NCBI GenBank assembly: GCA_965229685.1
Contig: OZ245920.1
Coordinates: 1,054,001 to 1,118,000, forward strand
Direction: 5' to 3'
DNA length: 64,000 nt
DNA from: Pacificispira sp033344895
Lineage (GTDB): Bacteria; Pseudomonadota; Alphaproteobacteria; UBA8366; Aestuariispiraceae
Shown here: positions 53,989 to 63,325 of the stretch, piece after piece
Position numbering within the stretch: position 1 is the first letter of the stretch
Layout of the letters: each line of letters begins with the position of its first letter
Made by a program: the position numbers and the translations under genes
Notes under the pieces: model-generated
Seen by the model: only the letters and a program-made list of their open reading frames with translations
Databases searched by the model: none
Told to the model about the DNA's origin: nothing

Positions 53989-54882
53989 TTAGGCGGCCGC
54001 GTTCTGATCCGCCGCCAATTCTTCGATCCGTTCCGCCAGGGCCAGAATCCGCTTTGCATTCTCGACATGCAGGTTCTCGACCAGCTTCCCGTCCAGGACG
54101 ACGACGCCCCGGCCTTCGGCCTGTGCGGCTTCGAACGCCGTTATGATTTCCCTGCTGCGCGCGACTTCCTGCTCGCTGGGGCCAAACACGTCATTGGCCA
54201 TGCCGATCGTCTTGGGGTGGATCAACGTCTTGCCGTCAAAGCCCAGTTCCAGCCCCTGACGGCAGCTTTCCGCGAAACCGTCGTCATCGGCCAGGTCCAG
54301 ATGGACACCGTCCAGTGCCGCCAGCCCATAGGCGCGGGCCACCAGGATGGTATGGTTGAGGCTGGTCATGAAGGGCAGGCGCGTCGGTGTATGCAGGCAA
54401 TGCAGTTCCTTCGCCAGATCGGAGGTTCCCATGACGAAACCTGTAACGCGTGGGGAGGCCGCGGCGATTTCCTCCGCGTGGAGTACGCCCATCGGCGTTT
54501 CGATCATGCACCAGATCGCAAGATCCGACGGACCGCCCGCGGCGTCCAGAACGGCGATGGCCTTCCGGACGCTGTCCGCGCTTTCGACCTTGGGCAGCAA
54601 TATGCCGTCAGCCCCCGCCACTGCCAGGGCGGACAGGTCGTCCCGGCCCCAGGGGGTCTCCAGTCCATTCACACGAACCAGGATTTCCCGTTTGCCGTAC
54701 CCGCCTTCGCCGAGCGCGTCGGCAATGTTGGACCGCGCCTCCGCCTTTGCGTCCGGCGCCACGGCGTCTTCCAGATCCAGAATCAGCGCGTCTGCCGCCA
54801 GGCTGCGGCCTTTCTGCAGGGCGCGCGGGTTCGACCCGGGCATGTAGAGAACCGAACGGCGGGGGCGGGCGTCAGCAACCAT
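53989..54882 (-). CDS. HpcH/HpaI aldolase-type CoA lyase (malyl-CoA/beta-methylmalyl-CoA lyase)
   Basis: A 297-residue CitE-like lyase with RRSVLYMPGSNPRALQKG, LDLEDAVAP metal-binding motif, IETPMGVLHAEEI and GMANDVFGPSEQEV. This is the malyl-CoA/beta-methylmalyl-CoA lyase (Mcl1) type, cleaving to glyoxylate and acetyl- or propionyl-CoA. ATG with GAAGAGG chosen; a TTG further upstream is unlikely. The MaoC gene nearby supports an ethylmalonyl-CoA pathway role; citrate-lyase beta is the alternative. Confidence 0.88.
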   Translation of the reverse strand: MVADARPRRSVLYMPGSNPRALQKGRSLAADALILDLEDAVAPDAKAEARSNIADALGEGGYGKREILVRVNGLETPWGRDDLSALAVAGADGILLPKVESADSVRKAIAVLDAAGGPSDLAIWCMIETPMGVLHAEEIAAASPRVTGFVMGTSDLAKELHCLHTPTRLPFMTSLNHTILVARAYGLAALDGVHLDLADDDGFAESCRQGLELGFDGKTLIHPKTIGMANDVFGPSEQEVARSREIITAFEAAQAEGRGVVVLDGKLVENLHVENAKRILALAERIEELAADQNAAA

Positions 54883-54954
54883 CGTGAACCTCTTCAGCAA
54901 CTCGAATTGAAAATAATTTCCATTGGGCGAAATATATTCCGCTTGTCGGAAATC

Positions 54955-55872
54955 TCAATTCTCTTTTTGCCGGTTTCTTGCCAGGTTCTCTCGCCAGGTA
55001 AGGATCAGCGCGCCCAGTACGATCAGCCCTGCACCCAGTGCGGTGATCGTGCCCGGTGCTTCGCCGAACAGCAGCCAGCCATAAAGCGTCGCGAAGATCA
55101 GCGTCGTGTAGAAGAACGGTGCCGCGACATTGGCTTCGGCAAGGGCTATGCCCTTCAGGAACATTGCCTGTGCGGAGATCATCATCACACCCAACAGGGC
55201 CAACATCGCCCATTGTTCCGCGGTCGGATGACGCCAGAAAAGGATGGCGGGTATCGTCGCGACGAGGGCGGCCATGCCGTTATTGATGGCCAGGATCTTC
55301 AGCGGCGGCTCGCGTCCGCTCAAGGCCTTGATGAAGATCAGTTCCGCGCCCATGAAGGCCGCGGCGCCGAGTGCGATCAGGGCGGCCGGCTGAAAGGTCT
55401 CGGTACCGGGGCGGGTCAGGACCAAAGCGCCGATGAAGGCGATTCCGGCGGCGCCCCACCGCCAGAGCCCGACCCATTCCTTCAGAAACAGGACGGCGAA
55501 AACCATGGCGAACAGGGGGCTCAGGAAGCTGATCGCCGTCGCATCCGTAAGCGGCATCAACCCGGCAGCCGTGAACAGGCCGATGACCCCACCATATCCC
55601 GTCGCGACCCGTCCCGCGTGCAGGCCGTAGGCGGCATGCCGAAAGGAATGATGGCGGGCTAGCGCCAGTGGAACGACAACGGAAGCGCCGAAGAAGAAGC
55701 GCGCCCAACCGATCTGAAGCGGATGCAGGGCATCGTCGCCGGAAATCTGAGGTCCGAGCGACCGGGCAATCAGGGTGGTCCCGGCCAGCAGCATGCAACA
55801 GAGAACGACGTAGAACGCGCCGCGGATATTGTCCGGCTTCGGCGGCACGAATGTAGCTTCGGGTCGGGACAC
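54955..55872 (-). CDS. EamA-family DMT transporter
   Basis: A 305-residue inner-membrane protein with about ten transmembrane helices in two EamA repeats (first around FYVVLCCMLLAGTTLIARSL, second around LIALGAAAFMGAELIFIKAL). GTG start chosen for the AAAGG upstream; the frame extends further without similarity. Substrate unknown; neighbours give no firm clue. Confidence 0.88.
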   Translation of the reverse strand: MSRPEATFVPPKPDNIRGAFYVVLCCMLLAGTTLIARSLGPQISGDDALHPLQIGWARFFFGASVVVPLALARHHSFRHAAYGLHAGRVATGYGGVIGLFTAAGLMPLTDATAISFLSPLFAMVFAVLFLKEWVGLWRWGAAGIAFIGALVLTRPGTETFQPAALIALGAAAFMGAELIFIKALSGREPPLKILAINNGMAALVATIPAILFWRHPTAEQWAMLALLGVMMISAQAMFLKGIALAEANVAAPFFYTTLIFATLYGWLLFGEAPGTITALGAGLIVLGALILTWRENLARNRQKEN

Positions 55873-56041
55873 GTGCGGCCTTTCGGGAAGGATTTGTGCA
55901 GCAGGTGCAGCTTGTACTGTCGGACGCGGGATGACTAGAGTGCCGCCGTCCGTCCCTTGATAGTGCGCCTGGATCGCATCGATCAAGTGAAACGGATGCC
56001 GCGCCGACATTCGCCGGAAGACTCAGAAAGCGTTCCTGTTC

Positions 56042-56899
56042 ATGGCCATATTATCGATTCAGTCCCATGTCGCCTTCGGTCATGTCGGGAATGCCGCGGC
56101 TGCGTTTCCCCTGCAGCGAATGGGACGTACCGTGTGGGCGGTTCACACGGTCATGTTTTCGGCGCATGCGGGCTACGGTCCGCCGGCCGGTCCGATTTTC
56201 TCGCCGGAAACGATCCGCGAAGTCGTCGGTGGGCTGGAACGACTGGGACTTTTGTCCGAATGCCAGGCGGTGTTGAGCGGATATCTGGGGGATGCGGGTC
56301 TTGGAGAGGCGGTGCTGAATGCGGTCGCGCGGGTACGCCGCCACAATCCCGGTGCCTTGTTCTGCTGCGATCCTGTCATGGGCGACGAGGAGCCCGGCAT
56401 CTATGTTCGGGACAACATCCCGGGGTTCATGCGCGACCGGGCCATTCCCTCGGCGGACATAGCCACCCCCAACGCCTTCGAGATGCAGCTGCTGACCGGC
56501 TGCAAGATCGTCACCCTCCAGGACGCACTGACAGCCTGTCATGCGCTGCGGGATACGGGGCCGTCCACGGTGCTGCTGACATCCCTGGAACGCGACGGCA
56601 CCCCGGAAGGCATGATCGAGATGCTGGCGGTCACCGATGCCGGCGCCTGGCGTGTGGCGACGCCCAAGCTGGATTTGAACCCATCCCCGAACGGGGCAGG
56701 CGACCTGACGGCCGCCCTGTTTCTTGCCAACCTGCTGGATGGCCTGTCCTGTGCCCAGGCACTGTCACGGACAGCGGCGTCGATCCATGCCGTGTTCGAT
56801 GCAACGGAAAAGGCAGGAACCCGGGAACTGGCGATCCTGGATGCCCAGAACGCCTTTGTAGCCCCACCGGTGCTGTTCGAGGCCGTTTCGGTTTCCTGA
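56042..56899 (+). CDS. pdxY: Pyridoxal kinase, PdxY type
   Basis: A 285-residue PfkB-like kinase of vitamin B6 salvage. Motifs: AILSIQSHVAFGHVGNAAAAF, HTVMFSAHAGYG, CDPVMGDEEPGIYV and the catalytic NGAGDLTAALFLANL segment. Normal length for PdxY. Divergent from the DMT transporter. Specificity for pyridoxal over pyridoxine not tested. Confidence 0.92.
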   Translation: MAILSIQSHVAFGHVGNAAAAFPLQRMGRTVWAVHTVMFSAHAGYGPPAGPIFSPETIREVVGGLERLGLLSECQAVLSGYLGDAGLGEAVLNAVARVRRHNPGALFCCDPVMGDEEPGIYVRDNIPGFMRDRAIPSADIATPNAFEMQLLTGCKIVTLQDALTACHALRDTGPSTVLLTSLERDGTPEGMIEMLAVTDAGAWRVATPKLDLNPSPNGAGDLTAALFLANLLDGLSCAQALSRTAASIHAVFDATEKAGTRELAILDAQNAFVAPPVLFEAVSVS

Positions 56900-57063
56900 T
56901 CCGTCATACGGTTGTCGGGGGGCTGAATTCGGGTCGTGTGTCCCTGGCTTGCCCGGACCGATCATGGCCAACGCGGATTTCCGGTTCTGACATCGAAAAT
57001 TTTCGTTTCGGCTTTGGCGGACCTGCTGGGAGACTGGCGGAAACCGGTACGGGAGCGTGCGCG

Positions 57064-58608
57064 ATGGCGAGAATTCGCGAGACTGCGGGGCGACGAGGAC
57101 GACGGCGGGGCGGGATGGACGCCACTCCCTTGCGTAAGCCAGACTATGTTCATCTGCGCCACCCCTTTCAGCCGCAGACTGCCTTCAGCGAAGACGCTGT
57201 CGCCGCCATGCATGATACGGCCCTGCGTGTCCTGGAGGAACTGGGGATAAAGGTTCTTCTGCCGGAAGGCCGCGATGTCTTTCGCGCCGCCGGGGCGCGG
57301 GTCGACGACGAAACCCAGATGGTGTTCATCGGCCGTGATATCGTGGCGGACGCCCTGGCGGTCGCGCCTAGGTCTTTTCGGTTGCGGGCCGGCAATCCGG
57401 AACGTCAGCAGGTCTTTGAACTGGGGGCCATGCTGTTCATGGCCGGGGCGGGGTGTCCTCATGCTACCGACAGGCTGCGCGGACGCCGCCCCGGATCGCT
57501 GCGGGATTTCGAGGAAACCCTGATCCTGCAGCAGAGCTTCGACGTGATCCATGTCTTGGGCCCGTCGGTCGAGCCGCAGGATGTTCCCGTCGCGGTGCGG
57601 CACTATGCGATGACCCGGGCGCAGTTGGCCTTGTCGGACAAGCCGATGTTCATTTATTCGCGCGGCACGCCCCAGGTCATGGATTGCTTCGAGATGATCC
57701 GACGTGCCCGCGGATTGGACCAGGCTGCCTTCGAAGACGGCGTCTGGGCGACGACGATCATCAACAGCAATTCACCGCGCCAGTTGGATCGTCCCATGAC
57801 ACAGGGCATCATCGATTTCGCGCGGCATAATCAACTGTCCGTCATCACGCCGTTCTGTCTGGCCGGGGCGATGGCACCGATTACGGTGTCGGGCGCCTTG
57901 ACCCTGCAGCATGCGGAGGCCCTGGCCGGGATTGCGCTGGCACAGCTCGTTCGACCGGGCGCGCCGGTCGCCTATGGCGGCTTCTCATCCAATGTCGACA
58001 TGAAGTCCGGATCGCCCGCATTCGGGACGCCAGAGCATATCAAGGCGGCGCTGGGTACGGGTCAGCTGGCGCGGCATATCGGGCTGCCCTGGCGCGGCGC
58101 GGCGGGATCGGCAGCCAATGTCTGCGATGCGCAGGCCGCCAACGAAACCATCATGAGCGCCTGGGGCGCCGTTCTTGCCAATGCGACCGTCACGGTCCAC
58201 GCGGCGGGCTGGCTGGAGGGTGGATTGAGTTTCGGCTACGAGAAGTTCATCAACGATGTCGAATCCCTTCAGACCTTTGCCGAGCTTTGCGTGCCGCCGG
58301 GTGGAGACCCCGCCGAAATCGGCTTTGACGCCATTGCCGATGTCCAGCCCGGCGGGCACTTCTTCGCAACTGCTCATACGATGGAGCGCTATCAAACCGC
58401 CTTCTATGCGCCGCTGGTGGCGGATCTGTCGAATTTCGGCAGTTGGAGCGAGGCTGGCGGCCTGACCGCGACGGAACGTGCGACCGATATCTGGCAAAGT
58501 GTCCTCGCCGGTTTTGAGGGGCCGCCCGGTTGCGCTGAGGCCGCGGACCGCGTCGACGCCTTCATCGCGGCCCGCACGGCCCAGGGCGGGGCGCCGCCGG
58601 ATTCCTGA
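57064..58608 (+). CDS. Trimethylamine methyltransferase family protein (non-pyrrolysine)
   Basis: A 514-residue MttB-superfamily protein. It opens with a basic tract (RRGRRRGGMD) then FQPQTAFSEDAVAAMHD, and has SDKPMFIYSRG, SNSPRQLD and GYEKFINDVESLQTF. The frame has no internal TAG, so it lacks pyrrolysine; such members transfer methyl groups from other quaternary amines to a corrinoid protein. No corrinoid protein or activator is nearby. A short ribosome site GGGAGCG precedes the start. Confidence 0.88.
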   Translation: MARIRETAGRRGRRRGGMDATPLRKPDYVHLRHPFQPQTAFSEDAVAAMHDTALRVLEELGIKVLLPEGRDVFRAAGARVDDETQMVFIGRDIVADALAVAPRSFRLRAGNPERQQVFELGAMLFMAGAGCPHATDRLRGRRPGSLRDFEETLILQQSFDVIHVLGPSVEPQDVPVAVRHYAMTRAQLALSDKPMFIYSRGTPQVMDCFEMIRRARGLDQAAFEDGVWATTIINSNSPRQLDRPMTQGIIDFARHNQLSVITPFCLAGAMAPITVSGALTLQHAEALAGIALAQLVRPGAPVAYGGFSSNVDMKSGSPAFGTPEHIKAALGTGQLARHIGLPWRGAAGSAANVCDAQAANETIMSAWGAVLANATVTVHAAGWLEGGLSFGYEKFINDVESLQTFAELCVPPGGDPAEIGFDAIADVQPGGHFFATAHTMERYQTAFYAPLVADLSNFGSWSEAGGLTATERATDIWQSVLAGFEGPPGCAEAADRVDAFIAARTAQGGAPPDS

Positions 58609-58709
58609 AGGTCCCGTCACAGGTCTGGATCACCCGTCTGTCAGGTGTTTAGATCGTCGCGACCCTGCCAGGGGTCGTGCCAGCCTGTTGTAGCCGAGGG
58701 GGAGCCGCC

Positions 58710-59948
58710 GTGACCGTTTCACATGATATCGTCCTGAAAAACGCCAACATTCTCGACACTGTCGAGGGGACCCTGAGCGGCGACCATTCCGTCCTGCTGC
58801 ACGACGGACGTATTGCGGAGATCACGCAGGGCGACATTCGGCGCGATGGGGCGGAGGTCATCGATTTGCGGGGCCGAACGCTGATGCCCGGCCTGTGTGA
58901 CGCGCATGTCCACGTCACGGCCTTTACCGCCGATTTTGCAAAACTGAAAGCGACCTCTCCCTTCTATGTTGCCGCGCGCGCCGCGGAGATTCTGCGCGGC
59001 ATGGCCAGTCGCGGGTTTACGACTGTTCGGGATGCCGGCGGCGCCGATTGGGGCCTGGCCAAGGCTGTCGATGAGGGGCTGATCGATGGTCCGCGGGTGC
59101 TGTTCTGCGGCCATGCCCTGTCGCAGACGGGCGGTCACGGCGATTTGCGTGGACCGGGCGAGGAGGGCCTGGATCAGTGTTTCTGCTGTGCCGGACTGGG
59201 ACATGTCTGCGATGGCGTGCCGGAAGTCCTGCGTGCGGCACGGGAGGAAATCCGTCGCGGCGCAACGCATTTGAAGATCATGGCCTCGGGGGGCGTGTCG
59301 TCGCCGACGGACAGGATCACCTCCACACAGTTCTCGGAATCCGAACTGCGGGCCATTGTCGGTGAAGCAGAGGCCGCGCTGATTCCGGTCATGGCGCATG
59401 CCTATACCGCGCGTGCCATCAACCGCGCGGTGCGGGCCGGCGTCACCTCCATCGAGCACGGCAACCTGCTGGATGACGAATCCGTCAGGCTACTGAACGC
59501 CCATGGGGCTACGCTGGTTCCGACCCTGATCATCTATCGCTCGCTGGTGGAGGAAGGAGAGGCCGCCGGGCTGGCCGCGGAACTGGTTCAGAAAACCTGG
59601 GACGTGCTCGATGCCGGACTGACGGCCTTGGAAAAGGCCTATCGCGGCGGTGTCCATATCGCCTACGGTTCGGATCTTCTCGGGCAGATGCACCGACGCC
59701 AGTCCGAGGAATTCGCCATTCGCAGCGAGGTGGTGAAGCCCGCGGACCTCGTCCGTCAGGCAACCCTGAATGCCGGTCAGCTGTTCGGCATGGCGGACCG
59801 GATTGGTCAGGTAAGACAGGGATACGATGCCGATCTGATCGTCGTGGACGGCGACCCGACCAGTGATATCACCTGCCTGGCCCAGCCGGAGAGCCATATC
59901 GCGTCCGTCTTCAAGGGGGGAAGGCTGCTCCACAGCCGGGACCTCTAA
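58710..59948 (+). CDS. Metal-dependent amidohydrolase
   Basis: A 412-residue TIM-barrel hydrolase with metal ligands in DAHVHVTAF, a Lys in HLKIMASGG, HAYTARAI, IEHGNLLDDES and GSDLLGQMH. GTG start chosen for GGGGGAG upstream. Related to imidazolonepropionase/prolidase-type enzymes; substrate unknown. It follows the MttB-like gene by about 100 bases, so the two may act on one compound. Confidence 0.9.
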   Translation: MTVSHDIVLKNANILDTVEGTLSGDHSVLLHDGRIAEITQGDIRRDGAEVIDLRGRTLMPGLCDAHVHVTAFTADFAKLKATSPFYVAARAAEILRGMASRGFTTVRDAGGADWGLAKAVDEGLIDGPRVLFCGHALSQTGGHGDLRGPGEEGLDQCFCCAGLGHVCDGVPEVLRAAREEIRRGATHLKIMASGGVSSPTDRITSTQFSESELRAIVGEAEAALIPVMAHAYTARAINRAVRAGVTSIEHGNLLDDESVRLLNAHGATLVPTLIIYRSLVEEGEAAGLAAELVQKTWDVLDAGLTALEKAYRGGVHIAYGSDLLGQMHRRQSEEFAIRSEVVKPADLVRQATLNAGQLFGMADRIGQVRQGYDADLIVVDGDPTSDITCLAQPESHIASVFKGGRLLHSRDL

Positions 59949-60003
59949 GTCGCCGGAAATTTTGGGGATACTCGCACTGTGCGAACTGGGCTATTAAGGC
60001 CGG

Positions 60004-60510
60004 ATGATTTTCAACGAGATTCCGGCCTCGCCGCTTTGGGTCGAGTCCGAAGAAGATCGAGTTTATCTGCGGGAAAACGGATTTCCGGCCGCGCATCTTG
60101 CGGATGCTCTGACGTATTGGGTCGATGTCCGCGAATGTGGAAATCTTCTGCCCGACATTTCGGCGATCGATCCATTGAGAATCCCGGTTTCCGCGCTGCC
60201 CTGGACCGACCTGATCGATGTCGAACGCGATCCTTTGCGGTTCCAGATACGGCTCTGGGGGACCGCCGTCATCAATGCGGTTGGCCACGATCTGAAAGGA
60301 ACCTATCTGGATGAGGCCGACATGGTGGACGGCATTCGGCGCCTGACCGCCGTCACGGAATATCGCATACCGTACTTCGCCAGAATTCCATTGACCTGGC
60401 ATGTCGAGGAATATCGCCACCGGTCCCATTATTGCAGTCTGGGACTGCCGTTTCGCGATGAAACCGGCGCCGTAAGTCGCATTCTCTGCTTTCTCGATTT
60501 CGAAACCTGA
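60004..60510 (+). CDS. PAS-domain protein
   Basis: A 168-residue cytoplasmic protein of the PAS-type family common in Rhodospirillales, with the core LRFQIRLWGTAVINAVGHDL and the final strand RILCFLDFE. There is no output domain. Position between an amidohydrolase and a symporter suggests a local sensor, but no link is shown. Confidence 0.82.
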   Translation: MIFNEIPASPLWVESEEDRVYLRENGFPAAHLADALTYWVDVRECGNLLPDISAIDPLRIPVSALPWTDLIDVERDPLRFQIRLWGTAVINAVGHDLKGTYLDEADMVDGIRRLTAVTEYRIPYFARIPLTWHVEEYRHRSHYCSLGLPFRDETGAVSRILCFLDFET

Positions 60511-60647
60511 CCATGGTTCGCCTTTTGGCGGGCGGACAAAATTTGTCACGACACAACCGATAGGTTTGTTAGTTTACTACCCACCTGCCGGCGATAAGCC
60601 GAAAGGGCGGCCGGCGCCAAAACATAATAACGATTTGGAGGTGGAGT

Positions 60648-62081
60648 ATGTCTTTCATCGAAGGGCTCTTCGGGGCCATCGGCGATTTCACCTGGGGTTG
60701 GTCGCTTATTCCCATCCTGGTCGTCTTTGGTATTTTCATTACCTGTCTGACCGGCTTCGTTCAGTTCCGGTTCTTCGGCCGCATGTTCCGCGTGTTGTCG
60801 TCAAAGAATCAGAGCGGTGATCCGAATGCCATCTCCGCCCGTCAGGCGCTGCTGGTGTCGGTCGGCGGGCGCGTCGGCGGCGGCAATATCGCCGGCGTAG
60901 CCGTAGCCATCACATTGGGCGGGCCGGGCGCGGTCTTCTGGATGTGGGTGATCGCGCTGGTCGGCATGGCGACAAGCCTCGTCGAATGCTCCCTCGCGCA
61001 GTTGTACAAGCGGCGCGAGGCGGACGGCATGTTTCGGGGCGGCCCGGCACGGTCCATTATCCACGGGCTCGGCGCCAACTATCGATGGCTGGCGATGCTC
61101 TACGCGATCTGCCTGATCGCCGCCTTTGCCATCGGGTTCAACGCCTTCCAGGGCAACACCGTCGCCGGCGCGGCGGAGGAAAGCCTCGGAATCGACCGCT
61201 ACTGGACCGGCGGCCTGCTGACGATCATCGCCGGTTTCGTCGTCTTCGGCGGTATTCGGCGCATTGCCAAGGTGGCCGATATCGTCATTCCGATCATGGC
61301 GCTTGCCTATATCGCCATGGCGCTGTTGATCATCGTGATCAATATCGGCGATCTGCCGGGCGTCATCTGGTCGATCGTGGCCAATGCACTGGGCTTCGAA
61401 GAGGCGGTCAGCGGTGGGGTCGGCGCGGCGATCGCGCAGGGTCTGCGGCGCGGCCTGTTCTCCAATGAAGCAGGTCTCGGCTCCGCCCCGAACGTGGCGG
61501 CGACGGCAGATGTCCGTCACCCGGTGAGCCAGGGAATTACGCAGTCCTTCTCGGTCTTCATCGACACGATTCTGATCTGCTCCTGCACGGCCTTCGTCAT
61601 CCTGCTGGGCGAGGTCTATGCGCCGGGTGAGGAGGCGATCGACGGCATCGTGCTGACCCAGCAGTCGCTGGTCTATCACCTGGGTGAGTGGACGCAGTAC
61701 TTCCTGACCTTCATCATCCTGCTCTTCGCCTTCAGTTCGATCATCTACAACTACTATCTGGGGGAAAACGCCCTCACCACGATCACGGAACATCCGATGG
61801 CGCTGAACGTGCTGCGTGTCGTGATCATGGGGATTGTCTTCCTGGGTGCGGTTGCCCCCGGCGCGACGGCGGTCTTCTTCTTCTCTGATCCAATGATGGG
61901 CATTCTGGCGCTGGTCAACCTGATCGCCATCATGATGCTGCTGCCGACCTGCCTGCGCCTGCTGCAGGATTTCCAGAAGCAGTTGCGCAATGGTGTGGCG
62001 AGGCCGGTACTCAATCCGGACGACTTCCCGGATCTGGACATCGACCGAACGGCCTGGACCGGGGAGGTGCCCAAGAACTAG
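60648..62081 (+). CDS. Sodium:alanine/glycine symporter, AGCS family
   Basis: A 477-residue inner-membrane transporter with about ten helices. Family motifs: SVGGRVGGGNIAGVAVAITL, GPGAVFWMWVIALVGM, FRGGPA, and GLRRGLFSNEAGLGSAPNVA. Strong GGAGGTGGAG site. Sodium-dependent amino-acid uptake, exact substrate not readable. Followed by a terminator. Confidence 0.95.
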   Translation: MSFIEGLFGAIGDFTWGWSLIPILVVFGIFITCLTGFVQFRFFGRMFRVLSSKNQSGDPNAISARQALLVSVGGRVGGGNIAGVAVAITLGGPGAVFWMWVIALVGMATSLVECSLAQLYKRREADGMFRGGPARSIIHGLGANYRWLAMLYAICLIAAFAIGFNAFQGNTVAGAAEESLGIDRYWTGGLLTIIAGFVVFGGIRRIAKVADIVIPIMALAYIAMALLIIVINIGDLPGVIWSIVANALGFEEAVSGGVGAAIAQGLRRGLFSNEAGLGSAPNVAATADVRHPVSQGITQSFSVFIDTILICSCTAFVILLGEVYAPGEEAIDGIVLTQQSLVYHLGEWTQYFLTFIILLFAFSSIIYNYYLGENALTTITEHPMALNVLRVVIMGIVFLGAVAPGATAVFFFSDPMMGILALVNLIAIMMLLPTCLRLLQDFQKQLRNGVARPVLNPDDFPDLDIDRTAWTGEVPKN

Positions 62082-62106
62082 GCCCTCATAAATCGTTAGA
62101 GCAGGC

Positions 62107-62136
62107 GAGGGGCGTCATTCGGCGCCCCTTGCTTTT
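62107..62136 (+). terminator. Terminator after AGCS gene
   Basis: AGGGGCG pairs with CGCCCCT around an eight-base loop, followed by T-rich bases. Confidence 0.72.
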
Positions 62137-62148
62137 CGGCGGATCGGG

Positions 62149-62913
62149 TCAGGGATCAAACCGGTCGAAGATTTCACGGAGATAGGCATCGGGGTTCTCC
62201 AGGAACCTCCGGGTTATACGGTAATGCGCTGTTTCGCGGTAATCGGCATTCCGGATCGTATCCCCTTCCAGATACAGCAGATCGGCATTCGGATAGGCCA
62301 TCAGGATCGGCGAATGCGTTGCCATGATGACCTGCGCTTCTCCGGATTCCTCCAGCGCATGCAGGATGGCGAGAAGCTGGATCTGACGATGGGGCGACAG
62401 CGCCGCCTCCGGCTCGTCCATGATGTAGATTCCCTTGCCGTTGAACCGGTCCTCGAAGAGCGACAGGAATGCCTCACCATGGGACTGCCTGTTCATGGAC
62501 AATTCGCTATAGGAATTTTTGGCAGCCTGACCGGGCTCGTCGGACAACTCGTCCAGATAGCCGACGAAGTTGAAGAAGCTTTCCGCCCGAAGAAAGAAAC
62601 CCCGCGTGACCTTGGGGCGCCATGAAAAGGTCAGCGCCTTTGCCAGCGGCTCCACATCGACAGTCTGATTGTAGTTGTGGTCACGGCTGCCACCGCCGAC
62701 ATTGAAGCCGCAATGGTGGGCAATCGTCTCCAGAATCGTCGACTTGCCGGACCCGTTCTCACCGACAAGGATCGTCACCGGAGTCGAGAAGGTCAAATCC
62801 AGGCCGTCCACGAGTGGAAGGTTCAAGGGGTAGTCCAGCCTGTCCCTCGGCGGCTCCCGGAAGTACATACGTTGCAGGAATGGGGCACCGAGCCCGAATT
62901 TGTCTGTCGCCAT
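62149..62913 (-). CDS. AAA-family (SMC/RecF-like) ATPase
   Basis: A 254-residue ABC-type ATPase without membrane domain. P-loop GENGSGKSTILETIAHHCG near residues 53-71, a signature-like NRQSHGEAFLSLF, Walker B IYIMDEPEAALSP and H-loop ATHSPILMA. This resembles predicted ATP-binding proteins of DNA-repair or defence type. A LexA-type box lies 65 bases upstream (62978-62992), suggesting SOS control. No partner nuclease is seen. Confidence 0.9.
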   Translation of the reverse strand: MATDKFGLGAPFLQRMYFREPPRDRLDYPLNLPLVDGLDLTFSTPVTILVGENGSGKSTILETIAHHCGFNVGGGSRDHNYNQTVDVEPLAKALTFSWRPKVTRGFFLRAESFFNFVGYLDELSDEPGQAAKNSYSELSMNRQSHGEAFLSLFEDRFNGKGIYIMDEPEAALSPHRQIQLLAILHALEESGEAQVIMATHSPILMAYPNADLLYLEGDTIRNADYRETAHYRITRRFLENPDAYLREIFDRFDP

Positions 62914-62977
62914 CTCTAAACCGCTTCATGCATCTATTGCCGCGCGGCGCGCCCGAACGCCATTTGGCATTGAGCAG

Positions 62978-62992
62978 GAACTATAACAGAAC
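62978..62992 (-). promoter_or_regulatory. LexA-type (SOS) box
   Basis: On the minus strand GTTC-N7-GTTC, the alphaproteobacterial LexA consensus, about 65 bases before the AAA ATPase start, with a TATAGT -10-like element inside it. A third GTTC lies two helical turns further upstream (63010-63013 on the plus strand as GAAC). Confidence 0.62.
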
Positions 62993-63084
62993 AAAACATG
63001 ATTAAAACAGAACAAATCAAGCAAATGCAAAAAATTGTCGAGGCGCGGCGGAATGGGGCCCAGGTGGTGGTCAGCCTTGTTTCG

Positions 63085-63267
63085 TCATCTCGACTCCCGC
63101 ACCACCCTGAAGCCGGTAAGGGCGTTCCAGCGGTCCGGCGCATAGGACAGGCGTCGATCCACGATCAGATATTTCTGGACCTGTGCCCATGATCCGGATT
63201 TCAGGATCCGCTTGCAGTCGCCGCTTGCATCCGGAAGGCTTCCGTCGGTTGGAGCGATTTGGCTCAT
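63085..63267 (-). pseudogene. Fragment of formylglycine-generating/sulfatase-modifying enzyme family
   Basis: The C-terminal about 60 residues of an FGE-sulfatase domain remain: APTDGS, GDC, RILKSGSW, a run with scattered Arg, and GFRVVRESR, in the order and spacing of the family. The N-terminal about 200 residues are missing. It lies between the tRNA-Pro gene and an ATPase gene, on the same strand, just downstream of the tRNA 3' end where mobile elements often integrate and decay. Confidence 0.65.
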
Positions 63268-63286
63268 TAGGCCTTGATCGACCGAT

Positions 63287-63323
63287 AAAAAACCCCGCAA
63301 CTCATTGAGTTTGCGGGGTTTTT
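63287..63323 (-). terminator. Terminator of tRNA-Pro
   Basis: Stem-loop with an AACCCCGCAA arm and matching TTGCGGGGTT arm, T-run on the minus strand, directly after the tRNA 3' end. The symmetry would also stop transcripts from the other side. Confidence 0.82.
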
Positions 63324-63325
63324 AT

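Noticed and set aside
60511..60647. Glycine riboswitch before the AGCS symporter
   Set aside because: The GC-rich leader lacks the conserved core of glycine aptamers.
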